Below, one piece after another: positions 6,779 to 15,445 of a stretch of DNA of 64,000 nucleotides (positions are counted from its first letter, which is position 1; each line of letters opens with the position of its first letter). The notes below the pieces were generated by a model. It was not told where the DNA came from. It ran no database searches and was given only the letters and a program-made list of their open reading frames with translations. The position numbers and the translations under genes are program-made. Source of the stretch: a bacterium (GTDB lineage: Bacteria > Elusimicrobiota > Elusimicrobia > UBA1565 > UBA9628); the NCBI GenBank assembly GCA_021822495.1, contig JAKAQO010000009.1:15663-79662 (forward strand), given 5' to 3'.

Positions 6779-9053
6779 AAGGCGCTCCTATTTTCTCGCG
6801 GAAATCTTTCTCGGCCGATCTTGCTTCATCCATCAAATCATTGAGGATGTTAGAGCCCATGAATTCTTTCTGCCAATAAGCCAGGCAATCGTCCATTGAG
6901 GAAACCTTCTGATGGGATTCAATTCCCGCCGCCTGAAAGTCAAGACTGTTGAGCGCTTTTTCAAAATCAGATTCCGTCGTAAAATGAGCTTTCGCCAAAG
7001 ACATCGCCTCTTTCTTGATCGAATCCAGATTCTGCGACTTTTCAAGAGTCTCCTCCTTGACCAAAGATTTCGGGCAAGCCACGTAGGATTTTCGGATAAA
7101 ATAATCGCGGCGGGAAGTCTCAATATGGCGCAAATCCCACAAGGCATTTTGCCCCGAGGCCAGTGAATGAATAAGAAAATCGTGGAAACGAGCGGGATGG
7201 TTCAACCAATCCTCAAAAAGGGCCCGCATCTGGGGATCCAGAAAGTCTTCTGTTTTGGCTCCGTCTTTGATTTGAGCGTAAAGAAGCATCTGAGCGGAAT
7301 AAGCGTAGGACTCTTCTTGATACGGGAATGCCGACCAACCCTCGATTTGAGCTTCCACATCCAAAAGCCCATGGATTAAAAATCCCGCCATCTCGAAAGA
7401 AGAATAATCGCCGCGCTCGCTCCCGTCGGAATAAATCTGGGTTTTGATTCCCCAAGCGCTGGGCTTAACCTTATCGGGGCGAGCCGAAAAATCCAGAGCC
7501 TCAACCTTAGGCTCGGGAAGCCCCATCGCCTGATAGGCGGAAGACGATACCGGGAGCATGGCCTTCCAATCTTCAAAGATAAACTCTTTTTTTGACCCTA
7601 GGATCGCCCCAGAGTTAAGCGCTACTGTCGCCTCAAAATGCCCGTCGGCTTTCTGGCTGACAAACGCCTTTTGATGGGCTTCCATCTCCATCCGATCGGG
7701 ATCAATGACAATAGCCGGCGTCAAATTCATCACGATATTAAGGGCCCTTGAGCGAAACGGCTCCTGGCCGTAGGTGTCAATAATTCTTAACAGGCCTTTC
7801 GGGTCTCCGGAATAGGGAGCGTTGAGAAGAAATTTCTCGAAATCCGCGCTGGGCACCACGCTCAAGGAAGGCAAGGAATAACTTTTTAGAGGCGGAAGGG
7901 TTTTCGGGCCTTTGGGTTTTTTGACTATTCCGTAAGTGCGATCCCCAATCACGCTCGAACCCGATAAAGCCTGGCGAATGGAATCCACCGTCATCCCGGC
8001 GACGACGGCGGAAGATTTTGACACGCTCGGCGCCGCTTTGACCGCGGAAGAGACCGCAACAGATGGAACAGGGGTTACAACCGCAGCCGGAGAAGCGACG
8101 CGATTTATTCCTGAAAGAGCGGTAGAAGCCGTCGCCGCAGCGGCCAAAGAAGCCGCCGCGACAGAAGCCCCAGGAATATGAGAGAGAACTTGAGCGGAAG
8201 AAGAAACAGCGGCTAAAGAAGGCGCCGCCTTCATAACCGCCGGAGGGGCTGAAACCGCCACGCTTGGAGGTTGAACGGAAGCGGGAGCCATAACCGCTGG
8301 GGTCATGGGCGTCTGAGCGGGAGGGTTGGAAACTGCCACGGGGGCAGGCGGCAGGACAGGAGTCTGACTCCGAGAAGGAACAGGAGTGGGAATCAATGCC
8401 TGGGATTGCGGCAAAAACGAAGCGGATGGAGAAATTAAGGGCGCGTTTTGGATAATCTGGGAAGAAGCCGCGACCGGCGATGCAGCCAAGCTTTGCGGAG
8501 CGGCTTCCAGTTGAGACATAAAACCAGCCGGAAGAGGCGGAGGCGGCGGAGCGCCTAAAGGCTCTTGAGACAAAAGATCGGGATCGGAATCCTCATCCGG
8601 CGGAGTTAAATTGAGGGAATACAACTCTTCTCTGGAAAAGTAGCGCGAGAAATGTTTGCGGTTATCCATCGTAAAAAATGGCCAGGCTTTTTTCAATATC
8701 TGGCGGACTTTTTTCAGCTCACCTGGAGTTAAGTGACCGCTTCCATTTTGAGAGAGAATCAAATCAATTCTTAATAGCGCCTTCAAGCGTTCCGTGCTTT
8801 TAAGCCGCCGAATCAGAACCCGCATTTGGGATTTGCGTATTTCCTGGCCGCGTCCCGGAGACCAAATCGAACCGTCGGAGTGGACGAAGTAATGGTTGTC
8901 CATCAAGAGATGTAAAATAGTCTTCGGCAGGGGATTGAGCTTCACATTATAAAAAGGATCGACAGGATTGTTTAGGCGAGCATCCATTGGCAAAGCCGCG
9001 AACCCGGCTTGATTCCAGAGGAAAATGAACGCCAAAAAAAGCCGCCTTATCAC
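6768..9053 (-). CDS. Large exported protein with Ala/Pro/Val-rich central region
   Basis: A 761-aa protein of no family known to me. A signal peptide (RRLFLAFIFLWNQAGFA) is followed by a globular N-terminal domain, a low-complexity stretch rich in Ala, Val, Pro and Ser (about residues 170-370) with PPPPP runs, and a C-terminal globular domain of about 370 residues containing most of the charged and aromatic residues. The composition suggests two periplasmic domains joined by a long flexible linker. It overlaps the next gene by 11 bases. No catalytic motif is visible. Confidence 0.7.
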   Translation of the reverse strand: MIRRLFLAFIFLWNQAGFAALPMDARLNNPVDPFYNVKLNPLPKTILHLLMDNHYFVHSDGSIWSPGRGQEIRKSQMRVLIRRLKSTERLKALLRIDLILSQNGSGHLTPGELKKVRQILKKAWPFFTMDNRKHFSRYFSREELYSLNLTPPDEDSDPDLLSQEPLGAPPPPPLPAGFMSQLEAAPQSLAASPVAASSQIIQNAPLISPSASFLPQSQALIPTPVPSRSQTPVLPPAPVAVSNPPAQTPMTPAVMAPASVQPPSVAVSAPPAVMKAAPSLAAVSSSAQVLSHIPGASVAAASLAAAATASTALSGINRVASPAAVVTPVPSVAVSSAVKAAPSVSKSSAVVAGMTVDSIRQALSGSSVIGDRTYGIVKKPKGPKTLPPLKSYSLPSLSVVPSADFEKFLLNAPYSGDPKGLLRIIDTYGQEPFRSRALNIVMNLTPAIVIDPDRMEMEAHQKAFVSQKADGHFEATVALNSGAILGSKKEFIFEDWKAMLPVSSSAYQAMGLPEPKVEALDFSARPDKVKPSAWGIKTQIYSDGSERGDYSSFEMAGFLIHGLLDVEAQIEGWSAFPYQEESYAYSAQMLLYAQIKDGAKTEDFLDPQMRALFEDWLNHPARFHDFLIHSLASGQNALWDLRHIETSRRDYFIRKSYVACPKSLVKEETLEKSQNLDSIKKEAMSLAKAHFTTESDFEKALNSLDFQAAGIESHQKVSSMDDCLAYWQKEFMGSNILNDLMDEARSAEKDFREKIGAPYVP

Positions 9054-9117
9054 CTTCTTATTTTAACCCTTAGACATTACCCAAATATTTCAAATTTGGG
9101 GGCGACCTCGGGATTGA

Positions 9118-11280
9118 TTAGGGGCGCAACAAGAGGGCTTTAGCCAGAATGGAGTTGGCGTATTTAGGGAAATAGATTTGAGCCAGAATCATAGTGGACA
9201 TCAAAATCGAGACGATGTTGGGCAAAATCCAATAAAAATTTCCCTGGGCCGCGGCGACCGCAAGGCTTAAAGCGCTCCCGGCGACGACCAGAACCGAAAG
9301 AAGAGGGCTTAAGCCCTCGGGGGATTTTTGTGTCGCGTGATAGAGCTTAAAATTCGCCGCGATTTGGGGAATGTTTAAGACCGTTAAAAGAGCCATCGAA
9401 GTCCAAAAAAGAAACCCTGGAAAAGCGATTCCGCCGAGGATCGCAACGCTGGTGGCTCCAAGCGCCGACAAAGCGCTTACCCCCCCCCGACCGCCTCTCG
9501 GAGAATAAAGAAGGATTTGAGAGACTAGAACCGAACTCTCCAAAAGTCCCGCGAGATTGGAAGAAATCCAGAAAGGACTTCCATGTTGAATCAAGGACAG
9601 CGCTAAAAATAGCGAGGAAACCGCTGACCAGATAAGACCGCCCATCAGGGACAAATCTTTCGTCGCCGCGTCCTTCAACTTAAAATTTTTGACGATCTGT
9701 GGAATTCCGATAGAGCTTAAAAGAACCGTTCCCGTCGTTCCCAGGGCCGTCATCGGGTGATGGAGAAAATGCGTCCACGCGGGTTGCAATAATATTCCGC
9801 CAAGGCCGCCCGCGGCAAGAGACGCGACTGCAAGATTTCTGGCTTTTCGGCTTAAAACCCCTTCTCGTTTTGGCGCTGAAATTTTTAACAGCTCCTGCAT
9901 CACCAAATTAGTTCCTGAAGTGCGTCCGCCCAGCCACAAAACGCTCGGCGGCAGGGTTCCGCGCAAATCCTTACCCACGGTAATGGCTAGGGATTTTGGG
10001 AACGCCAGGGCCATTTTTGCGTCTCCCCCCATCGTTCCGTTTGGAAACATATGAAATTCGTCTCCCACAAACAGAAGATTATCCTCTAAAACGGGGAAAC
10101 CCTTTTGCCGCATCGCTGAATAAATCAGAGCCGCGCCCATTCCCTTGTCGAATTTATTGAAATAGACGAAATCCCCACCGTGAATGACGGGAAAAAGAAG
10201 GCCGCGCTCCTTGAGTTTCCGGTCCAAAAGTTCGGCAAAAGCGGTCGAACGCGGGTCACCGTGAGTGTTAAAGCGCACTAGCATCTGAGACGGCAGGTCG
10301 CGACTAATATTGACCTCTTCAGGAGAGATTTTAAGTTCCGACAAAGACTCATCCACGATGGAGGCGATTTTCGCCTTTTCTTCCTCGCTCCAGTCCCGAT
10401 CCAGATAACGAACGGGTTTCCCGTTTTTAAACGCGATGAATTCGCTTCCCGCGCCGCCGACAAAGAAAAGATGCTCTCTCAACGATTCCGGAATTTGACT
10501 GAGCAAGGGTTCGATAGTGTTGGCAAAATTGGCGCTTAAGGGCTGGCGGTCGAAAGTGCGGCTGGTAATAATTGCAACCGGCCAACCCCTTTTAAGAAGA
10601 GTCTTAATTCCTTCCACCAAATTTTTCGCGGGCGGAAAGCTGATGCCTTGCTCATTAACCTCGGTTAGAGTTTTGTCGTAATCGAAGAAGATGGCGGAAG
10701 GCGGACGAGCGCGAAGCTCGCTTAGAACCCGCTCCGGGTCCAGGGGCGCGGTCAAGGCCGAAGGCCGAGCGTCCTCGTCGCGCTTTGGGGAAAGCGTCAG
10801 CGATGAGGGCGCGGAAGAAGAAAAAAGGGACTGTCCCCTTTTTGAAAAAAAGGGGACAGTCCCTTTTTTTCGGCGACCGGAAACAATATCCCAAATTCGT
10901 CGTCCCGCGGAAAAAGCGGAATCATCGGAAGAATCTGTTCCCAGATTTTTGGTCTCCAAAGAAACGCTTTTTTGCGCGCGAGTCAGAGTCTTCGCCCAGA
11001 CGGTTTTACGAGCGGCAAGCTCTGATTTTTTTTCGGCTGAAACAGTGGGAACCAAAGAGTTTGTCTTTTTAGGCGCGGCAAGAACGTCTAAGCCCTCGGC
11101 GGAAGCGGAAATTTCCGGGATGGATAAATTTTGATTAAACGGCGAAGGGGCCAAGGAAGCGTTTATCTCCAAGGCGGGGTTGACCAATATCGGTTCAGCG
11201 GGGCGCTCAACCCCGAAAGACGCGGAAACAGAAATAAAGGACGCGAGGACCGAAAGAGTCGCAAGGGGTCTTATTTTCAT
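9118..11280 (-). CDS. Exported HAD-like phosphatase fused to PQ-loop membrane domain
   Basis: A 720-aa fusion. Residues 1-24 form a signal peptide or anchor, followed by about 170 residues of low-complexity linker. A HAD domain then begins with FFDYDKTLTE (DxDxT nucleophile motif, near residue 200), continues with IITSRT and ends with VGDEFHMF and GGDAKMAL. From about residue 480 there are around seven hydrophobic helices with two PQ-loop motifs, IGIPQIVKNFK and LNIPQIAANFK, as in SWEET/semiSWEET-like transporters. The linker includes KKGTVPFFSKRGQSLFSS (about residues 137-154), the translation of the palindromic repeat at 10821-10870. The substrate is unknown. The two domains are individually clear; their joint role is open. 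Confidence 0.78.
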   Translation of the reverse strand: MKIRPLATLSVLASFISVSASFGVERPAEPILVNPALEINASLAPSPFNQNLSIPEISASAEGLDVLAAPKKTNSLVPTVSAEKKSELAARKTVWAKTLTRAQKSVSLETKNLGTDSSDDSAFSAGRRIWDIVSGRRKKGTVPFFSKRGQSLFSSSAPSSLTLSPKRDEDARPSALTAPLDPERVLSELRARPPSAIFFDYDKTLTEVNEQGISFPPAKNLVEGIKTLLKRGWPVAIITSRTFDRQPLSANFANTIEPLLSQIPESLREHLFFVGGAGSEFIAFKNGKPVRYLDRDWSEEEKAKIASIVDESLSELKISPEEVNISRDLPSQMLVRFNTHGDPRSTAFAELLDRKLKERGLLFPVIHGGDFVYFNKFDKGMGAALIYSAMRQKGFPVLEDNLLFVGDEFHMFPNGTMGGDAKMALAFPKSLAITVGKDLRGTLPPSVLWLGGRTSGTNLVMQELLKISAPKREGVLSRKARNLAVASLAAGGLGGILLQPAWTHFLHHPMTALGTTGTVLLSSIGIPQIVKNFKLKDAATKDLSLMGGLIWSAVSSLFLALSLIQHGSPFWISSNLAGLLESSVLVSQILLYSPRGGRGGVSALSALGATSVAILGGIAFPGFLFWTSMALLTVLNIPQIAANFKLYHATQKSPEGLSPLLSVLVVAGSALSLAVAAAQGNFYWILPNIVSILMSTMILAQIYFPKYANSILAKALLLRP
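10821..10870. repeat. Inverted pair of GGGACAGTCCC palindromes inside a coding region
   Basis: Two copies of the element seen at 3466-3490 stand head to head around one G: A-rich, GGGACTGTCCCC and T's (10821-10843), then the inverse (10845-10870). Each core is palindromic and the pair forms a larger palindrome. It is read in frame, without a stop, in the linker of the HAD/PQ-loop protein. Confidence 0.85.
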
Positions 11281-11323
11281 AAATCTATTTTATCAGCCTC
11301 TCACAAATTTTTCTTGGGTCCTT

Positions 11324-11407
11324 AGACCCAGAATCATTCCGGCAAAAGACCTAGACCCTTTCTAGGACCAAAGGCCCTTATATTAGGAAGATCAATAAAG
11401 CGATAAT
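11324..11407 (+). promoter_or_regulatory. Shared upstream motif and -10 box of the metalloprotease gene
   Basis: AGACCCAGAA (11324-11333), CTAGGAC (11362-11368), three bases and AGGCCCT (11372-11378) precede GATAAT (11402-11407), which ends six bases before the ATG. The same pieces, with CTAGGAC-N3-AGGCCCT at nearly the same distance from the -10 (23 versus 22 bases), precede the GGDEF gene at 61330. CCTAGA / TCTAGG also forms a hairpin here. No -35 box is evident, which would fit an activator site. Confidence 0.5.
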
Positions 11408-11413
11408 CTTTTC

Positions 11414-12340
11414 ATGTCCGCTTCAAAGCCTTGGACTTTTGTTTGTCTTTCGCTCATCGCGTTAGGTTTTTTTTCAAAAGCCGCCGCCGAAATTGATATT
11501 TCGCATGAAGTCTCTAATCCTCTTTCGGCGCCGACAATTTTAGAACCAGGCAATCTAAATTTAGGCTTGGATGATTCTTCTCTCCCTGAAAATTGGGCGG
11601 GACTCGATTCGAAAGCATTATCTCCCGAACAAAAAACGCGGCTTAAAGAAGTTCTTTCTCTCGCGAGAACCATCCCGACCGGACGAACGACCCTAAGGAA
11701 AATGGAGGAACTGGCCCGCAAGAAAGGGAATTACCCCGTCAGTTTTGCCTCGCTTGGAAAAAATCTAGGGCAATATGATTACGCCACGGGAACGCTTCAA
11801 CTTAACCATCAATTTCTCCATGAAGACTTGCGACTCTCAGTCTCGACTCTGATTCACGAGATGACGCACATCCTCCAGCATTCGCAAAACATTCCAGCGG
11901 AAGCCCTTGAAATGGAGCTTGAGGCCTACGCCCTTCATATGAAAGCCCTTAAAGAACTCAAGACTCCAGTAGAAAAATGGGACCCTTTTTCGCGGGACGC
12001 TGTTAAACTTCTCAAACGAAATCCCCAGGAATATATTGATTGGATGGCCGAACAGCATCCGGGAAAATTTCTTATCGAAAAAAATAACGGCGATGAAATC
12101 GCGGAATTCCAGGAAGAAGAACTGGAAAGGCAAGACAAGCAAATTGAGCGTCTCCGCGAAAAAATTGAAGAAAGCCCCAAAAACCCAGCTCTCAAGAGAA
12201 GAATGAAGCGCGCCCAAATGATTTCCCACTGGATTGAACGGGATATCTCGCTTTTAAGGTCTCCCAAGGCCTTGGCCCGCTACCACCGGTTTTCAAAGCG
12301 CGTCCATTCATTCCTCAACCGCATCGGGCATGCGCTATAA
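11414..12340 (+). CDS. Exported HExxH metalloprotease-like protein
   Basis: A 308-aa protein with a signal peptide (WTFVCLSLIALGFFSKAAA). The zinc motif STLIHEMTHILQHS (His at about residues 150 and 154) is followed by EMELEAYALH, whose glutamate could be the third ligand, as in gluzincin-type peptidases. The C-terminal third is a charged, probably helical region with many Glu, Lys and Arg (EEELERQDKQIERLREK). I do not recognise a named family beyond this zinc motif. It is divergent from the HAD/PQ-loop gene and sits 13 bases before dusB. A GATAAT hexamer six bases upstream suggests a leaderless transcript. Confidence 0.75.
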   Translation: MSASKPWTFVCLSLIALGFFSKAAAEIDISHEVSNPLSAPTILEPGNLNLGLDDSSLPENWAGLDSKALSPEQKTRLKEVLSLARTIPTGRTTLRKMEELARKKGNYPVSFASLGKNLGQYDYATGTLQLNHQFLHEDLRLSVSTLIHEMTHILQHSQNIPAEALEMELEAYALHMKALKELKTPVEKWDPFSRDAVKLLKRNPQEYIDWMAEQHPGKFLIEKNNGDEIAEFQEEELERQDKQIERLREKIEESPKNPALKRRMKRAQMISHWIERDISLLRSPKALARYHRFSKRVHSFLNRIGHAL

Positions 12341-12353
12341 TTTTTAAAGACCT

Positions 12354-13373
12354 ATGAATTTATCTCTTGGAAATTTAAAGCTTGCGTCCTCAATCATCCA
12401 GTCTCCCATGGCGGCCTGCACCGATTTGCCGTTTCGCCTCATCGCGCGGGAAAAAGGCCTTGGGTTTTCTTTTTTGGAGATGGTTTCCGCCCAAGCTCTC
12501 GTCCGAGACAACGCGAAAACCCGGGAACTTCTTCAGAGCTCTCCGGAGGATAAGCCCCTTGGAGCTCAACTCTTGGGTTGCGACCCCGGGATTATGGCGG
12601 AAGCGGCCCGCATCATCGAAGATATGAATTTTGATCTTTTGGATTTAAATCTCGGGTGCCCGGTCCGGAAAGTTGTTTCAAATGGGGAAGGCGCAGCTCT
12701 CCTTAAGGAACCGGACAAGGCTGAAGCCGTGTTCAAGGCGGTTAAGCGCGCGGTCAGAAAAATTCCCTTGACTGTCAAGATGAGAATAGGTTTTGAAGAT
12801 CCCTCGGGCCGTGAAGCGGTTGAAATCGCCCAAAGAGCAGAGGCCTGCGGCTTTGACGCCGTCACCGTCCATGGAAGAACCCAGAAACAAGGCTATTCAG
12901 GAACGGCCGATTACGCGGCCATTGGCCGGGTTAAACAAGCGGTCAAAATCCCGGTCATTGGAAACGGAGACGTGGTCAACGCGAAATCAGCCAGAGAAAT
13001 TCGCGCTCTAAGCCAATGCGACGGCATTATGATTGGACGCGGCGGGCTGGGAAACCCCTGGATTTACCGCAATCTGGACGGAGCTTTTGAAAAGGAAAAC
13101 CTCCATTACGTTCCCTCGATTCAAGAAAGACGAGACACTCTCCTCAAACATTTAAACCTTGAGCGCTCCTTGCTTGGAGACCGGCAAGCCGCCTTAAACA
13201 CCCGCCGAATCGTCGTCTGGTATACGGCGGGCCTGCCCAATTCAAAAACCTTGCGCGTCTCCGTTTGCCGCACGACCGACATGGATGAAATTATCTCGAT
13301 GGTCGGCGATTTTTTTAGCGCCCTTCCCGAAAACGCGCCTCCGCCCGTGGCCCCGCTTCTCCTCGCGGAATAG
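12354..13373 (+). CDS. dusB: tRNA-dihydrouridine synthase (DusB type)
   Basis: A 339-aa FMN-dependent enzyme that reduces uridine in the tRNA D-loop. The TIM-barrel signatures are all present: QSPMAACTDLPFR at the start, FSFLEMVSA, LDLNLGCPVRKV with the catalytic Cys (near residue 103), VKMRIGF, VTVHGRT, IPVIGNGDV and GIMIGRGGLGNPW. Length is typical. It lies just downstream of the metalloprotease-like gene. A TATAAT at the very end of that gene, 12 bases before this ATG, could provide its own promoter, but no good -35 is seen. Confidence 0.95.
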   Translation: MNLSLGNLKLASSIIQSPMAACTDLPFRLIAREKGLGFSFLEMVSAQALVRDNAKTRELLQSSPEDKPLGAQLLGCDPGIMAEAARIIEDMNFDLLDLNLGCPVRKVVSNGEGAALLKEPDKAEAVFKAVKRAVRKIPLTVKMRIGFEDPSGREAVEIAQRAEACGFDAVTVHGRTQKQGYSGTADYAAIGRVKQAVKIPVIGNGDVVNAKSAREIRALSQCDGIMIGRGGLGNPWIYRNLDGAFEKENLHYVPSIQERRDTLLKHLNLERSLLGDRQAALNTRRIVVWYTAGLPNSKTLRVSVCRTTDMDEIISMVGDFFSALPENAPPPVAPLLLAE

Positions 13374-13397
13374 TTTCAAACGAAGAAAGCTAAACGC

Positions 13398-14552
13398 CTA
13401 AAGCCCAATGGCTTTAAAAGCCTCTCGCCAAGGCAACGCCCATACGTCCTCGATTTTTTGAGCGAGAGTAATCCTGGAAGCGCAAATGAGATCGGATTTG
13501 GGAAAATCGGCGGCGAAGGATTTAAGACCGCGGACATGGCGCTCGTCTATTCGCTCGGCGGATTTAATCTCTATCAGCGCGGGATTTCGGCCCGGACGCT
13601 CCACGATGAGATCGATTTCAAGACCGTCCTTCGTTCTCAAATAAGAAAAAGTGAAATCCGTCCTTCGGTAGGAGTTGAGGCGATGACATTCATTGATGAA
13701 CCAGGTTTCAAAGGCGTCGCCGTATTCCGAAGTCCCCGCGAGCATGGGAGCCGTCAACGTTTTTTGGAGGGCTCTTTTGACGCCGTTGTCGAAGAAATAA
13801 AACTTCGGGCTTTGTCTCTGCGCTTTCCGGACGGAACGCCCGTAGGGATTTAAAAAAAATCCAAGATGGGTATCCGCCAATATTTCGAAATAGGTTTGGA
13901 TGGTCTTATGATCCACCCCTGAATCCTGGGCGATATTGGACAAATTCAAAATCTGAGCATTCATTTGGGCGGCGATAGGCAAAAAAAGGCGGAAGGGGTC
14001 CAGCCGGCGAACCAGCTGTTCGGCTACGATCTCTTCCTTAACATAGTTTTGCGCATAAGCGCGCAGGAAATCCGCCTTGTCCTCGGATTTCGAAAGAGAA
14101 ACTATCCTCGGCAAGTTGCCCCATTCCAGCGCATTTTGTAAATCAAAATCGTCTTCCATTTCCGCGAAACTTAGGGGAAACAACTGGTAGGTGAAAGCTC
14201 GTCCCGCGAGCAAATTGGCCCCCCCTCTTTTTAATTTCCGGGCGCTGGAACCTGTCAAGGCGAATTTCTGCCCGCGCTCTTCTATGAGCAGATGCGCGAG
14301 ATTTAAGAGTTTGGGCGCTTTTTGAATTTCATCCACCACCACCCATTGCTCGGCGTCCAACGCCCGAACCTGCCGCTCGAATAGCTGGGGATGAAGGGAA
14401 TACTGCTCCTCCACGTCGGGTTTCAAAAGATCGATATAAAGGCTGTCCTTCAAAAAACGCGACTGCCGCAAAAGCGTGGATTTCCCCGTTCCCCTTGCGC
14501 CAAAGAGAAAGAAACTCTGCGTTTCGGAGGGTCGGCACAATCGCGGGAACAT
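13398..14552 (-). CDS. AAA ATPase with DUF4143 domain
   Basis: A 384-aa protein with an N-terminal AAA_14 domain and a C-terminal DUF4143 domain. Walker A is GARGTGKST (near residues 18-26), Walker B is WVVVDEIQKAP, and FALTGSSARKL is the sensor-1 region. The C-terminal part holds the DUF4143 features, including FETWFINE and LEIDLIVE with IEIKSAE, a nuclease-like pattern of E, D and ExK. Members are common, mobile and scattered in bacteria; their function is unknown, and a toxin-antitoxin-like role has been suggested. The start codon overlaps a perfect inverted repeat that also covers the promoter, which argues for autoregulation. Confidence 0.9.
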   Translation of the reverse strand: MFPRLCRPSETQSFFLFGARGTGKSTLLRQSRFLKDSLYIDLLKPDVEEQYSLHPQLFERQVRALDAEQWVVVDEIQKAPKLLNLAHLLIEERGQKFALTGSSARKLKRGGANLLAGRAFTYQLFPLSFAEMEDDFDLQNALEWGNLPRIVSLSKSEDKADFLRAYAQNYVKEEIVAEQLVRRLDPFRLFLPIAAQMNAQILNLSNIAQDSGVDHKTIQTYFEILADTHLGFFLNPYGRSVRKAQRQSPKFYFFDNGVKRALQKTLTAPMLAGTSEYGDAFETWFINECHRLNSYRRTDFTFSYLRTKDGLEIDLIVERPGRNPALIEIKSAERIDERHVRGLKSFAADFPKSDLICASRITLAQKIEDVWALPWREAFKAIGL

Positions 14553-14589
14553 ACTCCCAATATTAACGCTAAATTGGGAGTATTGTCAA
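14551..14589 (-). promoter_or_regulatory. Promoter and 11-bp inverted-repeat operator of the ATPase gene
   Basis: Perfect 11-base arms, ATACTCCCAAT (14551-14561) and ATTGGGAGTAT (14573-14583), flank an 11-base spacer. On the minus strand TTGACA (14584-14589), 18 bases and TAATAT (14560-14565) form a promoter within this dyad, and seven bases then lead to the ATG. A dimeric regulator bound here would block RNA polymerase. The product of the gene is a candidate, but this is inference. Confidence 0.75.
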
Positions 14590-14607
14590 ATAAAACAACA
14601 AGGAGAT

Positions 14608-15414
14608 TTAAACAAAGAAAGCTAAAAAGGCGTTGAGACGGCGAGTCAAAGACATCAGAAGCCCGGAATATTCGACGGATTTAGGATAAGGCCGCGTCTT
14701 ACGGCGGGTTTCGCTGGCGGAAATAGGAATAGTAAAGTAAAAAGTCGCGCCCAAACCCGGCCAGCTTTCCGCCCAGATGCGCCCGCCGTGGAGTTCCACC
14801 ATCATCCGGGCCAGGCTTAAGCCCAAACCCGTTCCCTGTCCGGCGTCGGTATGGCTGGCTTGAACAAAGGGCTTAAAAATTTTTTCGAGCTCGTCTTGTG
14901 GGATACCCTTTCCGGTATCCTTGACCTTAAACACAACCGTTCCCTCATGCTCAAAGCGGCCCATGTCGGCTGAAACCGTCACGACTCCACGGGGAGGGGT
15001 AAATTTAACGGCATTGGAAATCAAATTGGTCAAGACTTGGACGATGCGCCGGGAATCAGCTTCGATCCTAGGAAGAGGAATCGGGCATTCGCGGCTCAGG
15101 CGCACTCCATGGGCTAAGGCAAAAGACTGAAGACCTTGAACCGCTTCTCCAATAAGGAAACGAGCGTCGCACAACTGCCAGTCGAGCTTGATTCCGCTAT
15201 GAGAAGCCTTGGAATAGTCCATGACGTCATCCACAAGATTTTCAAGCCGTCCGGCGCTCCGAATAGCTAAATCCAGCATCTGCCTTTCTTGATCGCTCAA
15301 GCGATTTTTCGCCTGTTCATTTAAAAGTTGAAGGCCCAACCTTAAAGAGGTGACCGGCGCGCGAAGCTCGTGAGTCAAGCAGGCCGGATCGAGGGCTTGG
15401 CTTTGTCTCTCCAT
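14608..15414 (-). CDS. Histidine kinase lacking a sensor domain
   Basis: A 268-aa kinase core. The H-box LTHELRAPVTSLR is only about 13 residues from the N-terminus, followed by the N-box QVLTNLISNAVKFT, the G1 box VKDTGKGIP, the F region and the G2 box GTGLGLSLARMMVELHGG. No transmembrane segment, PAS or GAF domain is present, so it must be soluble and rely on a partner for signal input, or it is the remnant of a longer gene. No response regulator is adjacent. TATCCT six bases before the ATG is a possible -10 for a leaderless message, but the -35 is poor. Confidence 0.88.
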   Translation of the reverse strand: MERQSQALDPACLTHELRAPVTSLRLGLQLLNEQAKNRLSDQERQMLDLAIRSAGRLENLVDDVMDYSKASHSGIKLDWQLCDARFLIGEAVQGLQSFALAHGVRLSRECPIPLPRIEADSRRIVQVLTNLISNAVKFTPPRGVVTVSADMGRFEHEGTVVFKVKDTGKGIPQDELEKIFKPFVQASHTDAGQGTGLGLSLARMMVELHGGRIWAESWPGLGATFYFTIPISASETRRKTRPYPKSVEYSGLLMSLTRRLNAFLAFFV

Positions 15415-15445
15415 GCCCCTAGGATAGAATAACGGTGTTACGGGT

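Noticed and set aside
10691-11134. 147-codon open frame opposite the HAD/PQ-loop gene
   Set aside because: It arises from the low-complexity linker and the palindromic repeat; the minus-strand protein has a signal peptide and clear domains.
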